Shown piece after piece: positions 17,578-26,120 of a stretch of 37,270 nt of DNA; positions within the stretch are counted from its first letter, which is position 1, and every line of letters starts with the position of its first letter. The notes under the pieces were generated by a model that was not told where the DNA came from, made no database searches, and saw only the letters and a list, made by a program, of their open reading frames with translations. The stretch comes from Ensifer sp. MPMI2T (GTDB lineage Bacteria > Pseudomonadota > Alphaproteobacteria > Rhizobiales > Rhizobiaceae): the NCBI RefSeq assembly GCF_004827385.1, contig NZ_SRXN01000051.1, positions 1-37,270 of the forward strand. The letters are read 5' to 3'. Made by a program: the position numbers and the translations under genes.

Positions 17578-18603
17578 CTATCGCCTCGGCTTGTAGATCT
17601 GGTCGAAAATACCGCCAGCGCCGAAGAACTTCGGCTGAGCTTCCTTCCATCCGCCGAACTCGTCAATGGTGATCAGTTTGAGATCGGCAAAGCGGGCGAT
17701 GTCCTTGCGATCCGCTGCCTCGGGCTTGAACGGCCGATAATAGTGTTTGGCGACGATCTTCTGCCCCACGTCGCTGTAGAGATAGTCGAGGTAGGCTTCC
17801 GCCGCCTTGCGGGTGCCCTTGCTATCGACATTGCCGTCAACAACCGCCACCGGCGGTTCGGCCTTGATCGAAATCGACGGCGTGACGATCTCGAAATTGT
17901 CCGGGCCGAGTTCCTCGAGAGCGAGATAGGCTTCATTCTCCCAGGCGAGCAACACGTCGCCGAGACCGCGCTGGACGAAGGTGGTCATTGCTCCCCACGC
18001 GCCGGTGTCGAGAACGAGAACATGCCCGAAGAGTTGCGCCACGTATTCCTGCGCCTTCGTATCGTCGCCGTTATTGGCGGCGCGCGCCCAGGCCCAGGCG
18101 GCGAGGAAGTTCCAGCGGGCGCCGCCCGAGGTCTTCGGGTTCGGTGTGATCACCTGGATGCCTTCCTTCGTCAGGTCACCCCAGTTCTTAATGCCCCTCG
18201 GATTGCCCTTGCGGACCAGGAAAACGATTGTCGACATGTAGGGCGCACTATTGTTCTGAAGCCGTGTTTTCCAATCGGCCGGGATCTTGCCGGTAGCCTG
18301 GGCGATCGCATCGATGTCGGCTTCGAGCGCGAGCGTCACCACGTCCGCGTCGAGGCCATCGATCACCAGGCGCGCCTGCTTTCCGGAGCCGCCGTGTGCT
18401 GTATGGATCGTCACGCTTTCTCCGGTATCCGCCTCCCACTTCTGGGCAAAGGCGGCGTTGAATTCCTTGTAGAGTTTCCGCGTCGAGTCATACGACACGT
18501 TCAGGATTGTCGTGTCGGCGAGAGCGACGGCGATTGAGCCAAGCTGCAGCATTCCAACCAGAAGAACTCGTTTCACGATTCCGGCAAGTCTATCCGCTCC
18601 CAT
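17578..18603 (-). CDS. sbp: Sulfate ABC transporter substrate-binding protein
   Basis: A 341-residue periplasmic protein with a signal peptide (residues about 10-29, VKRVLLVGMLQLGSIAVALA). Sulfate-binding signatures include NVSYDSTRKLYKEFN near the N-terminus, HGGSGKQAR, and the PNPKTSGGARWNFLAAWAWA loop that cradles the anion. The length is normal for Sbp. GGAG lies six bases before the ATG. It should capture sulfate for CysTWA, yet only cysA follows, 69 bases downstream. A short stretch in that gap ends VLVAGRRR and a stop on the minus strand; this could be the very end of cysW left by a deletion, but that is a guess. Confidence 0.93.
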   Translation of the reverse strand: MGADRLAGIVKRVLLVGMLQLGSIAVALADTTILNVSYDSTRKLYKEFNAAFAQKWEADTGESVTIHTAHGGSGKQARLVIDGLDADVVTLALEADIDAIAQATGKIPADWKTRLQNNSAPYMSTIVFLVRKGNPRGIKNWGDLTKEGIQVITPNPKTSGGARWNFLAAWAWARAANNGDDTKAQEYVAQLFGHVLVLDTGAWGAMTTFVQRGLGDVLLAWENEAYLALEELGPDNFEIVTPSISIKAEPPVAVVDGNVDSKGTRKAAEAYLDYLYSDVGQKIVAKHYYRPFKPEAADRKDIARFADLKLITIDEFGGWKEAQPKFFGAGGIFDQIYKPRR

Positions 18604-19136
18604 ATCGAACTCCGTGTTTAGCCGATGAAACTACCCCCCGAACGCCGGGCGGGAAAGCCGGATGAAGGCGATTGTGCGGCGCCCATCCGCAATCAAAGAA
18701 TGTGTCCCTGCCCCAACGGCGACAAACATCCTTTTGCCAATTGCTCGGCAACGATTTTATGCGAAATTCACTGTTGCACCTCCTAGCAGCGGACGGTCGG
18801 CAGTCGGCCCACTCACGACGTTCGACGTAGTATCCCCAAGCGTCCGAAAAGTCCGCTTTTCGGCCGGGCAGTTTGCCCGTAGCGATCGTCGCGGTTGAGC
18901 CCAATCCGGTCCTTCCAGGTACGCCGTCAGCGGCACAGGCGGGTGGAAACAAGAAGTCCAACGCACAGGCTCGGAACAGCCGCTTTTGCTGGAGGAACCG
19001 GCCGTCGCAGGATTGCTCGAACTCAAGCCCCCCTCATATACATCTCCAGCGCTGGTTCCCATCTACATTACTGCCCTACCGTTCGGATTGGCGCGAATCG
19101 CATTGACCCTTCCCGCAAGCTCTCGGAGTGACAAGC
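18604..19136. other. Intergenic region before the P450 gene
   Basis: About 530 bases between divergent sbp and the P450 gene. It contains one copy of a dispersed repeat (18773-18810) and no supported gene. GGAG at 19124-19127 is the likely ribosome site of the P450. Confidence 0.6.
18773..18810 (-). repeat. Dispersed 38-bp repeat, copy A
   Basis: Identical over 38 bases to 33054-33091, same orientation, 14 kb apart, both in gene-free DNA. Core AGCAGCGGACGGTCGGCAGT. No known family assigned. The flanking bases on the right are also loosely alike, suggesting a longer degenerate element. Confidence 0.85.
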
Positions 19137-20357
19137 ATGATCGAGCCGCATGATTTCGATGTCCTGTCGCCGGAGTTCCACGCGAATCCCTTCCCCACGT
19201 TCGATCGCATGCGAGCGGAGGGCGCCGTTGTTCGCATGAAGTTGCCGATCCTCGGCCGCACATGGTTCACGGTCACACATGACGCCTGTGCGGCGCTGTT
19301 GAAGGATCACGAGAGCTTCGCCCGCGACCCCGCCAATGCGGGGAGCAGGACACAGGCGCGAATTCTGAAGTTCCTACCGAGGACGATCGGCCTTCTGGCA
19401 CTGAACATGATCGGCTACGACGATCCCGAGCACCGCCGTCTGCGTGGTCTGGTCGACCAGGCGTTCCAGCGTCGATCGATTGAGGCCATGAAGCCGATGA
19501 TCACGCAAATCGCCGATCGGCTCCTCGATCACCTGGACGGAAATCGGGAGGTTGATCTCATGTCCGAGTTCTGCCGGGACCTGCCGCTTTCGGTGATCTG
19601 CGCGGTGCTCGGCCTGCCGCAGCAGGATCACGATCGCTTCAAGAGATGGCTCGGCGGTCTGACGGACACTGCCAATATTGGCGCCATCATCCGCGCCGTT
19701 CCCGGCGTTATCCGTGTGGTGCGTTATCTCCGCCGGGTCTCGCGACTGGGAGGCGGAGCCTTGCCTGACGGCCTGGTCGCCGCGTTGCGCGATGCCGAAA
19801 CGGATGGGCAAACGCTCAGCGAGGACGAACTTGTCTCGATGATCTTCCTGCTCTTCGGAGCTGGGCAGGAAACCACCACGCATCTGATTGCCGGCGGGCT
19901 TTTCGCGCTGCTGTCGCACGAGGATGAACGCCTTCGGCTGCAGAATGACCCAAGCCTGATGCCCACCTGCGTCGAGGAATGCCTGCGCTACGTCTCGCCG
20001 GTGCAGATGACCAAGCCGCGCTTCGCGAGGCGCGACATGAGTTGGCAGGGACAGCAATTTCGCCGCGGCGACATGATCGCCGCTTTCCTGGCGGCGGCCA
20101 ACTGCGATCCTGCCAAGTTCGAGGACCCGCACCGTTTCGACATCACGCGCCACCCGAATCCGCATCTCGCTTTCGGTACCGGCGTGCATTTCTGCCTCGG
20201 GCTCCAACTCGCGCGGGCAGAGGCGGCAATCGCATTCGAACGCATCCTTACGCGCTTTCCGGACATCAGCCTGAACAGCGGGCTATCAAGCATCAGGTGG
20301 CGCAAGCGCCTTGGGATTCGCGCCCTGGCACAACTGCCCGTGAAGCTCGCGGCGTGA
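19137..20357 (+). CDS. Cytochrome P450
   Basis: A 406-residue soluble bacterial P450. The I-helix oxygen-activation motif is AGQETTTHL, the K-helix ExxR is ECLRY, and the haem-binding loop is FGTGVHFCLG with the Cys ligand near residue 350. ATG 19137 is preferred over a GTG nine bases earlier because GGAG sits eight bases before it. The protein should monooxygenate a small hydrophobic substrate; no ferredoxin or reductase gene is adjacent, so electrons must come from elsewhere. Neighbours give no pathway. The sequence belongs to the general class of CYP107/109-like enzymes, but the subfamily cannot be set by eye. Confidence 0.95.
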   Translation: MIEPHDFDVLSPEFHANPFPTFDRMRAEGAVVRMKLPILGRTWFTVTHDACAALLKDHESFARDPANAGSRTQARILKFLPRTIGLLALNMIGYDDPEHRRLRGLVDQAFQRRSIEAMKPMITQIADRLLDHLDGNREVDLMSEFCRDLPLSVICAVLGLPQQDHDRFKRWLGGLTDTANIGAIIRAVPGVIRVVRYLRRVSRLGGGALPDGLVAALRDAETDGQTLSEDELVSMIFLLFGAGQETTTHLIAGGLFALLSHEDERLRLQNDPSLMPTCVEECLRYVSPVQMTKPRFARRDMSWQGQQFRRGDMIAAFLAAANCDPAKFEDPHRFDITRHPNPHLAFGTGVHFCLGLQLARAEAAIAFERILTRFPDISLNSGLSSIRWRKRLGIRALAQLPVKLAA

Positions 20358-20405
20358 AGCTGAAGTGTCGGCTGGTGCTCCAATCTTCGGCGCGGTAGTG
20401 GCGCA

Positions 20406-20900
20406 ATGACCGGCCGTGCGACCGAGATGTGGGGGACACTGCTTTCCGCACCGCTCAGGACCGTCGCGTCAAGACCCACCGGCGCGGACATGGGCGTAGC
20501 GTTCTGTCGTTGTGTCCTGGCGCAAGCCCATGGGCAGTTCGGCGAGATGAACGAAGGGTTGACCGTGCTGGAGAAGGCGTTCGCGTTCACCGCCAGGTCC
20601 CGCTCGAAATATCAGGTGCCCGAGCTGCTGCGCACCAAGGGCGAAATCTTGTCGCACATGGAATCGCCCGGCGGCGACGCTGCTGAGAGGTGGTTTCAAA
20701 AGTCGCTGACGATGGCCTGCGCCGAGGGTACGAAATCGACGGAGTTGAGAGCTGCGGCAAGCCTCGCCCGCCTCTACATCGACCAGGGGCGCGACGACGA
20801 GGCTCGAAGCCTTCTTGCCCCCGTCTACGCGTGGTTCACCGAAGGCTTTGAGACGGGCGACCTCGTCGATGCCAAGGCACTGCTCGATTGCCTGCGTTAG
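20406..20900 (+). pseudogene. C-terminal TPR tail of a large cyclase/AAA-ATPase/TPR protein
   Basis: From about 20490 the frame reads AFCRCVLAQAHGQFGEMNEG, ELLRTKGEILSHM, ELRAAASLARLYIDQGRDDE and ends LLAPVYAWFTEGFETGDLVD then AKALLDCLR. This is the very characteristic end of the roughly 1000-residue proteins that join a class III cyclase, an AAA ATPase and TPR repeats. Only the last 135 or so residues remain; the residues before 20490 do not fit the family. It follows the P450 by 48 bases. Either this is a truncated relic or a stand-alone TPR fragment; the relic is more likely. Confidence 0.7.
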
Positions 20901-21252
20901 CGCAGCCGCCACCTTTCGAGATCGCACCGGGCAAATCCTCGCTTCCTTCAGTTTGTCCGTAGGGAAGGCCCTTGGCCGCCCCTCGAGTCTCAGCGAAAAG
21001 CAGAAGCGGGACGTGCCAGGGAATGAGCGTCTCAGCCATCGCCAGAAAGTTCGCGACCAGCCGCAGACAATTATGCGGGTCGGAGACGAAACTTCACGGT
21101 CCACGCTCCTGTTCTGACCCCAACTTGCTTTACAGTACGAGCGAAGTGCCTTGAACGCTGCATTCTGCGGAACGCGTGCGAATGGAACGGGTGTATAATC
21201 GCTTAGCATGCTGGGGCCGCGACCGGTGCCTTTTTCGGAAGGAAGTGAAGCA
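20901..21252. other. Intergenic stretch without a supported gene
   Basis: About 350 bases before the DUF4118 gene. Nothing conserved was seen apart from a GGAAGGAAG ribosome site just before 21253. Confidence 0.5.
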
Positions 21253-22122
21253 ATGGCCAATGCCAAATGGCAACCACGACCGAACATCACACGAACTGTG
21301 GCAACCGATCCAGATTTGAGCTTGGAACAATCGGAGATTCCGGAGGTGACGGGTTACCTTGCTTCCATTGCGATGATTGTCGCGGCGACCGTCATTGCCG
21401 TCGGCATCGACCGCGGGATTGCGATCCCGAACATTTCCCTCATATTCGTCGTGCCGGTGGTCGTCGCCGGCGTGGGCTTCGGCTTAGGCCCATCGTTCTG
21501 CTCGGCTGTACTTGGTGCTCTCGCCTATAATTTCTTCCTGACCGAGCCTCGCGGCACACTCATCGCCGATGATCCGGCAAATATTTGGGCAATAGGACTG
21601 CTTTTTCTCATTGGTCTTATCGTCAGTGGCGTTGCCTACACCTCCCACCGGAGGGCGACCGACGCGGCCCTCCTGAGATGGCAGACGACGGTGCTGCAGG
21701 ACTACAGCCGTGCCGTCGTTGCAGCCGACAACATTCAGCCGATCGTCTCAATAACTTGCCAAGCTCTCGCAGCGCTTTTCCAGGTTCCTGTCGTCGTGAT
21801 GCTCGTTTCGGAGGGCGAAGTGGCTGCAGTCAACACAGCCGGCGGTATAGAGCCCCAGGAGGCCGAATTCGAGGCGGCGCGATCGTCGTTGGAGACGGGC
21901 ACTTTCATGCGCGCCGAAACCTACCCGGCAACGGCGTCTCGCTTTGACTTCTGGCCCGTGAAAGCTTCAGCGGGCAAGCACGCTGTCATTGGACTTGCAT
22001 TCAAGCGCGAAGATCGTCCTCCAGCACCTGATACCTCAGTCGACATCGTTCGGAGCGTTTTAGCGTTGGCACTCGACCGCCAGCCTTTCCCAGTTGGCCG
22101 TGAAACTCGCTCGTCACATTGA
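21253..22122 (+). CDS. KdpD-like DUF4118-GAF membrane protein lacking a kinase
   Basis: A 289-residue protein. ATG 21253 follows GGAAGGAAGTGAAG. Residues about 35-130 carry the DUF4118 transmembrane domain of KdpD sensors (GYLASIAMIVAATVIAVGID, IPNISLIFVVPVVVAGVGFG, SAVLGALAYNFFLTEP), with about four helices. Residues about 150-275 resemble the KdpD GAF domain (CQALAALFQVPVVVMLVSEG). KdpD normally goes on with a histidine kinase; here the gene stops cleanly after the GAF. It could sense potassium or ionic strength and pass the signal to another protein. It lies 0.85 kb from kup and 5 kb from ktrAB. Such stand-alone proteins exist in rhizobia; the function is unproved. Confidence 0.85.
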   Translation: MANAKWQPRPNITRTVATDPDLSLEQSEIPEVTGYLASIAMIVAATVIAVGIDRGIAIPNISLIFVVPVVVAGVGFGLGPSFCSAVLGALAYNFFLTEPRGTLIADDPANIWAIGLLFLIGLIVSGVAYTSHRRATDAALLRWQTTVLQDYSRAVVAADNIQPIVSITCQALAALFQVPVVVMLVSEGEVAAVNTAGGIEPQEAEFEAARSSLETGTFMRAETYPATASRFDFWPVKASAGKHAVIGLAFKREDRPPAPDTSVDIVRSVLALALDRQPFPVGRETRSSH

Positions 22123-22164
22123 ATCCGAGGAAACCGGCCACCTTCCGAAGCGGGTTGAAAAGGA

Positions 22165-22605
22165 CTACCGGAAAATAAAGAGCGCGTCCCACAGCATGCT
22201 GAACAAGCCGGGCCGGGACTGTGCCGCGTCGCGAACCCATTGCGCAGCCGTGCCCGCACGCACCGTTGTACCCGAATAGCAACCGCACACGATCTGGTGC
22301 AACTGCCAATCGGTCAGTTCGAAGAACCGCTTCGCTTCACCATAGGTGTCGTCCGTGAGGCCTTCCGCACGAAGCACAGCATCCTCGAATGCAACAGTGA
22401 AAGCGGAACCTGCGCTTCGCATCTTATCGCGTTGCGTCGCGGGCTGATACTCGGTCTGCGAAAGTGTTCTAAGGCACCGATCAGGCGTTTGCTCCAAGAG
22501 TTCCGCCCATCGAGCGAGGCGCTCGCCCCGTGTCATTGTCGAACGCTGCATGTCTGCATGAACGTCGGCAACTATCTGGAGTCGTTCGCGTGCTTGGTGT
22601 TTCAT
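22165..22605 (-). CDS. Hypothetical protein, 146 residues
   Basis: Starts at ATG 22605 after a strong GGAGGAGG. The protein is soluble, Arg/Glu rich in its first half (ERLARWAELLEQTPDRCLRT) and ends with an aromatic helix (FSMLWDALFIFR). The middle (DDTYGEAKRFFELTDWQLHQ) looks helical and has a Cys pair nearby (IVCGCYSG). I do not recognise the family by name, but the good ribosome site and codon use make it a real gene. It is convergent with the DUF4118 gene (42 bases between stops) and divergent from kup. Confidence 0.7.
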   Translation of the reverse strand: MKHQARERLQIVADVHADMQRSTMTRGERLARWAELLEQTPDRCLRTLSQTEYQPATQRDKMRSAGSAFTVAFEDAVLRAEGLTDDTYGEAKRFFELTDWQLHQIVCGCYSGTTVRAGTAAQWVRDAAQSRPGLFSMLWDALFIFR

Positions 22606-22809
22606 CGCCTCCTCCTCCAATTTTCGAAGGTTTATGACGAAGTATCTTCCTTTCGGTTTTAGCCGGCAAGCGCTGAGACAGCTGGAGCGAACGCCCTGCG
22701 AGGCAGTGCAGCGTTCGTCGCGATGGGATTGGTTTCGCGACACTCGCACGTTGTCGTTCCAGGACGTCACCTGGGAACCTTGAAGCGCTTTGGCACCTAA
22801 ACGCGTCGC

Positions 22810-22838
22810 TTGACAAGCCAACGCACGGCATATGAGAT
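22810..22838 (+). promoter_or_regulatory. Possible sigma-70-type promoter of kup
   Basis: TTGACA (22810-22815) and TATGAG (22831-22836) with a 15-base spacer, or AGATAT at 18 bases. It is 130-160 bases before the chosen kup start, leaving a long leader in which I found no known riboswitch. Confidence 0.35.
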
Positions 22839-22971
22839 ATCAGAACAAAGCTCACCGGTTCCACAAGGCTTCGGGGTGCGCCAACAATGGGCCATGGCCG
22901 ATTGCGGCCACCATCCATTGGCTTTTGTGCTGGACTACCGCAGCCCGCCGGTTCTGGATGGAGTAGCTCCC

Positions 22972-24891
22972 ATGGCCAATGCCGACGCCGGCGGGCGTAT
23001 CGATTCCACGCAACCTACAGCCCCGGAATCGCCTGGTCAGGCCAATCTGAAAGTCTTGATGCTTGGTGCTCTGGGCGTCGTTTACGGCGACATCGGGACA
23101 AGTCCCCTGTATGCCGTTCGGGAAGCGCTTTTGGTCGCGGCGTCTGACGGCTCGGTTGACCGCGCGGACGTGTTGGGAGTCCTTTCGCTGATCTTCTGGG
23201 CGCTGACGCTGGTCGTGACCGTGAAGTATGTCCGATTTGTACTGCGCGCCGATAACAAGGGCGAGGGCGGCACCCTCTCGCTAATGGCTCTTGCCCGCAG
23301 GCGTCTTCCTGCGCATTCGACCGCCATCTTGGCCTTAGGCGTTATTGGCGCGGCGCTGTTTACGGGTGACTCCATGATCACGCCCGCAATCTCGGTGCTC
23401 GCCGCGGTGGAAGGGCTCAAGACAGTGACGCCGGCCTTCGAGCCGTATGTCGTGCCCATCACGCTGCTAATCCTCGTTGTACTTTTCGCCGTTCAGCGCT
23501 TTGGAACCGGTGCAGTCGGAGGTGTTTTTGGGCCGATTACCGGTATCTGGTTTATTGCAATCGGCATTTCGGGATTGAGTCATATCATCGCCAATCCCGA
23601 CGTGCTGTGGGCAGTCAATCCCTTTTACGCGGTCCATTATCTCGCTGCCAACCCGGCACTCTCACTTGGCACGATCGGCGCTATTTTCCTCGCTGTCACG
23701 GGTGCAGAGGCGCTCTACGTTGATCTCGGCCACTTCGGCCGCGGACCGATCGTCCTGGCGTGGCTTTCCATCGTTTTCCCTTGCCTTCTCCTGAACTACA
23801 TAGGGCAGGGCGCTTTCGTCCTGACCCGTAGCGATTTGCCAGAGAACGTCTTCTTCGACATGCAGCCGGGCTGGGCGCTGCTGCCGATGGTCGCCCTGGC
23901 CACCGCTGCCACGATCATTGCCAGTCAGGCGGTCATTTCCGGTGCCTACTCGCTAGTCCGCCAGGCCGTGCAGCTGAATCTCCTGCCGCGCTTCGCCATT
24001 CTCCACACGTCGGAGACGCAAGAGGGCCAGATTTATCTTGGTCGGGTCAATTGGATGCTCGGGATCGGCGTCATGCTGCTGGTACTCGGCTTCCAGAGGT
24101 CCGGCAATCTCGCTTCGGCCTATGGCATTTCGGTTACCGGTGAGATGGTAGTCACGGATTTGCTTCTCTTCGTCGTTATGCGTCACATCTGGAACTGGTC
24201 CTGGGCAGCAGCGCTTTTGGCCTCGACACTGTTCCTGATCGTCGATCTGGTATTCCTTGGCTCTAACATCATCAAAGTGCTCGAGGGCGGCTGGGTCACG
24301 CTGGCCATTGCTCTCGTGATGTGCCTCATCGTATGGACCTGGGTCCGCGCGACGGGCTATCTGTTCGAGAAGACTCGCAAGAGCGAGATTCCCCTCAATT
24401 TTCTTGCCGATCAGATGCTGAAAAAACCGCCTCAGATCGTGCCGGGTACGGCCATCTTCCTGACCAGCGATCCAACGAGCGCCCCGACGGCGCTGATGCA
24501 CAGCTTGAAGCATTACAAGGTGCTGCACGAACGTAACGTCATTCTCTCGATCGTGACCGGGCAGAAACCCATCGTCCCCGAGTCCGAACGCGTGCAGATC
24601 GAACCGATCAACGACCTCTTCACGCGCGTTACCCTGTCATTCGGCTATATGGAACAGCCGAACATTCCGAAGGCGATGGCCCTCTGCCGCAAGCAGGGTT
24701 TGAAGTTCGACATCATGTCCACATCGTTCTTTGTCTCCCGCCGGTCGCTGATACCATCGGCCACTTCCGGCCTACCGCTCTGGCAGGCTCGGCTGTTCAT
24801 CCCCTTGGCCCGCACCGCGGCCGATGCGAGCGAGTATTTCCAGATTCCGACCGATCGTGTGGTCGAGATCGGCACCCAGGTCAGGGTCTGA
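22972..24891 (+). CDS. kup: Kup-family potassium uptake transporter
   Basis: A 639-residue membrane protein, normal for Kup. It begins, after a 25-residue variable lead, with the family signature GVVYGDIGTSPLYAV. It continues through about twelve helices (SLIFWALTLVVTVKYVRFVL, GDSMITPAISVLAAVEGL, SQAVISGAYSLVRQAVQLN) to a cytoplasmic C-terminal domain (from about residue 470) ending EIGTQVRV. Kup proteins are proton-coupled K+ importers, often used at low pH. ATG 22972 is chosen over upstream starts because GGAG stands eight bases before it and the sequence upstream has no family similarity. It is the first of a group of ion-homeostasis genes reaching to 27459. Confidence 0.95.
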   Translation: MANADAGGRIDSTQPTAPESPGQANLKVLMLGALGVVYGDIGTSPLYAVREALLVAASDGSVDRADVLGVLSLIFWALTLVVTVKYVRFVLRADNKGEGGTLSLMALARRRLPAHSTAILALGVIGAALFTGDSMITPAISVLAAVEGLKTVTPAFEPYVVPITLLILVVLFAVQRFGTGAVGGVFGPITGIWFIAIGISGLSHIIANPDVLWAVNPFYAVHYLAANPALSLGTIGAIFLAVTGAEALYVDLGHFGRGPIVLAWLSIVFPCLLLNYIGQGAFVLTRSDLPENVFFDMQPGWALLPMVALATAATIIASQAVISGAYSLVRQAVQLNLLPRFAILHTSETQEGQIYLGRVNWMLGIGVMLLVLGFQRSGNLASAYGISVTGEMVVTDLLLFVVMRHIWNWSWAAALLASTLFLIVDLVFLGSNIIKVLEGGWVTLAIALVMCLIVWTWVRATGYLFEKTRKSEIPLNFLADQMLKKPPQIVPGTAIFLTSDPTSAPTALMHSLKHYKVLHERNVILSIVTGQKPIVPESERVQIEPINDLFTRVTLSFGYMEQPNIPKAMALCRKQGLKFDIMSTSFFVSRRSLIPSATSGLPLWQARLFIPLARTAADASEYFQIPTDRVVEIGTQVRV

Positions 24892-25045
24892 ACAACGATG
24901 CGTGTTCACATCTAGACCCAACGTAAGATTTTCCCCTTACAGGGGAGAGGGGGCAGAGCGCCCTTTCACCAGTGAAGCAAATAATGAGCATACCAGGCGG
25001 AGGCGTAGCCGAGGCCAGTTCGCGCACCGCTTGCCGGCTAAAAGG

Positions 25046-25255
25046 CTAAAAGGGCAGCCGAAGGAGATTTAGCACCCCGAGATGGACGTGCAGTGCCGAG
25101 AAATAGACCGGTGAAAGAGGTGAGTTTGCCACTCCCATGGCAAGTATGGCCGTCGCCATCAGCACGAGACCGCCCGCAGCCTCATTGTCGAGGAATTGGC
25201 GGAGCGTCGACCGGATACGGCCGCTTTGCGAGGTGTATTCGTGAGATTTCGACAA
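25046..25255 (-). pseudogene. nhaA: NhaA Na+/H+ antiporter, N-terminal fragment
   Basis: A 69-residue frame reads LRQFLDNEAAGGLVLMATAI and ANSPLSPVYFSALHVHLGVL, which is the start and first helix of NhaA. It then ends NLLRLPF and stop after the first helix. NhaA is normally about 390-450 residues with twelve helices, and none of the later ones is nearby (kup occupies the downstream side). This is therefore a truncated relic. Its loss point faces the 3' end of kup, about 155 bases away. The rest of 24892-25448 holds no gene; a small CCCCT/AGGGG hairpin after kup is a weak terminator candidate. Confidence 0.8.
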
Positions 25256-25448
25256 AGCGTCTACGTCCTCTGTTGCAAGGCTCTATTGTTCTTCGGAAAA
25301 GTGAGACTCTGCCGCACACCGGTATGAGTGCCTTTGGATCAGCCTCCGCTGCACAAGGCGGAACAGGCGATACGGCGCTAGCCAGGCGCGACACATAAAC
25401 GATGAGGATGTTCCAGGCGAACTGTTTGCCCAGCCGAACCTCAAGACG

Positions 25449-26120
25449 TCAAGTAAGCGCTGCGAATCTTTCCACCAGTTTTGTTGGCCCTGACACGATC
25501 AGCAGATCGCCCGCTTCGACCATGGTCTCTGGCGTGGCATAGGTAAAGTCCATCTTCCGCCGTTTGACACCGACGATAGTAACGCCGTACTTGCTACGAA
25601 GACCGGATTGCCCCAGCGTCTTACCGATGGCTTCTTCCGGCGCAGTCGTCTTGACGATGGCAAAGCCATCATCAAACTCGATGAAGTCGATCATCTTGCC
25701 AGTGACGAGGTGGGCGACACGCTCGCCCATGGCCGCTTCCGGATAGACGACATGATGCGCACCGGTCCGCTCCAGAATGCGGCCGTGGTTGGGATTGATT
25801 GCCTTTGCCCAGATGTCAGGCACCCCGAGTTCGGAGAGCGCAAGAACTGTAAGCACGCTCGCTTCGATATCCGTGCCAATTCCGACGACCGCGTGGGGAA
25901 AGTCCTGAACGCCCAGCCGGCGCAGAGAATCGGTATTGCAACTGTCCGCCTCCACCACGTGGGTCAACCGCGTCGCCCAATTCTGAACTAGCTCCGCGTT
26001 TTCATCGATAGCCAGAACATCGTGGCCCAGCCGAACCAGAGATTGGGCAACGGCGCTGCCGAAGCGGCCGAGACCAATAACAACGACGCCGTCGCCGCGG
26101 AGAATGCTGTTCTTAGCCAA
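25449..26120 (-). CDS. ktrA: KtrA/TrkA-type potassium channel regulatory subunit
   Basis: A 223-residue RCK protein. It has an N-terminal Rossmann domain with VVVIGLGRFGSAVAQSL (residues about 12-28) and an acidic residue after strand two (AIDENAE). The TrkA-C domain (from about 140) contains SGLRSKYGVTIVGVKRR. It binds nucleotides in the cytoplasm and gates KtrB. The best start is TTG 26120, giving LAKNSIL in place of the usual MAKNSIL, with AGGAG ten bases upstream; the start overlaps the end of ktrB by eight bases. Length then matches the family exactly (about 222). Longer readings begin inside ktrB. Confidence 0.9.
   Translation of the reverse strand: MAKNSILRGDGVVVIGLGRFGSAVAQSLVRLGHDVLAIDENAELVQNWATRLTHVVEADSCNTDSLRRLGVQDFPHAVVGIGTDIEASVLTVLALSELGVPDIWAKAINPNHGRILERTGAHHVVYPEAAMGERVAHLVTGKMIDFIEFDDGFAIVKTTAPEEAIGKTLGQSGLRSKYGVTIVGVKRRKMDFTYATPETMVEAGDLLIVSGPTKLVERFAALT

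Noticed and set aside
22810..22971. N-terminal extension of Kup by 54 residues
   Set aside because: Starts at a TTG inside a promoter-like sequence and has no family similarity; ATG 22972 has a ribosome site.
24915..24975. Intrinsic terminator after kup
   Set aside because: Only short stems (CCCCT/AGGGG and GGGC/GCCC) and a run of three T; too weak for a separate call.
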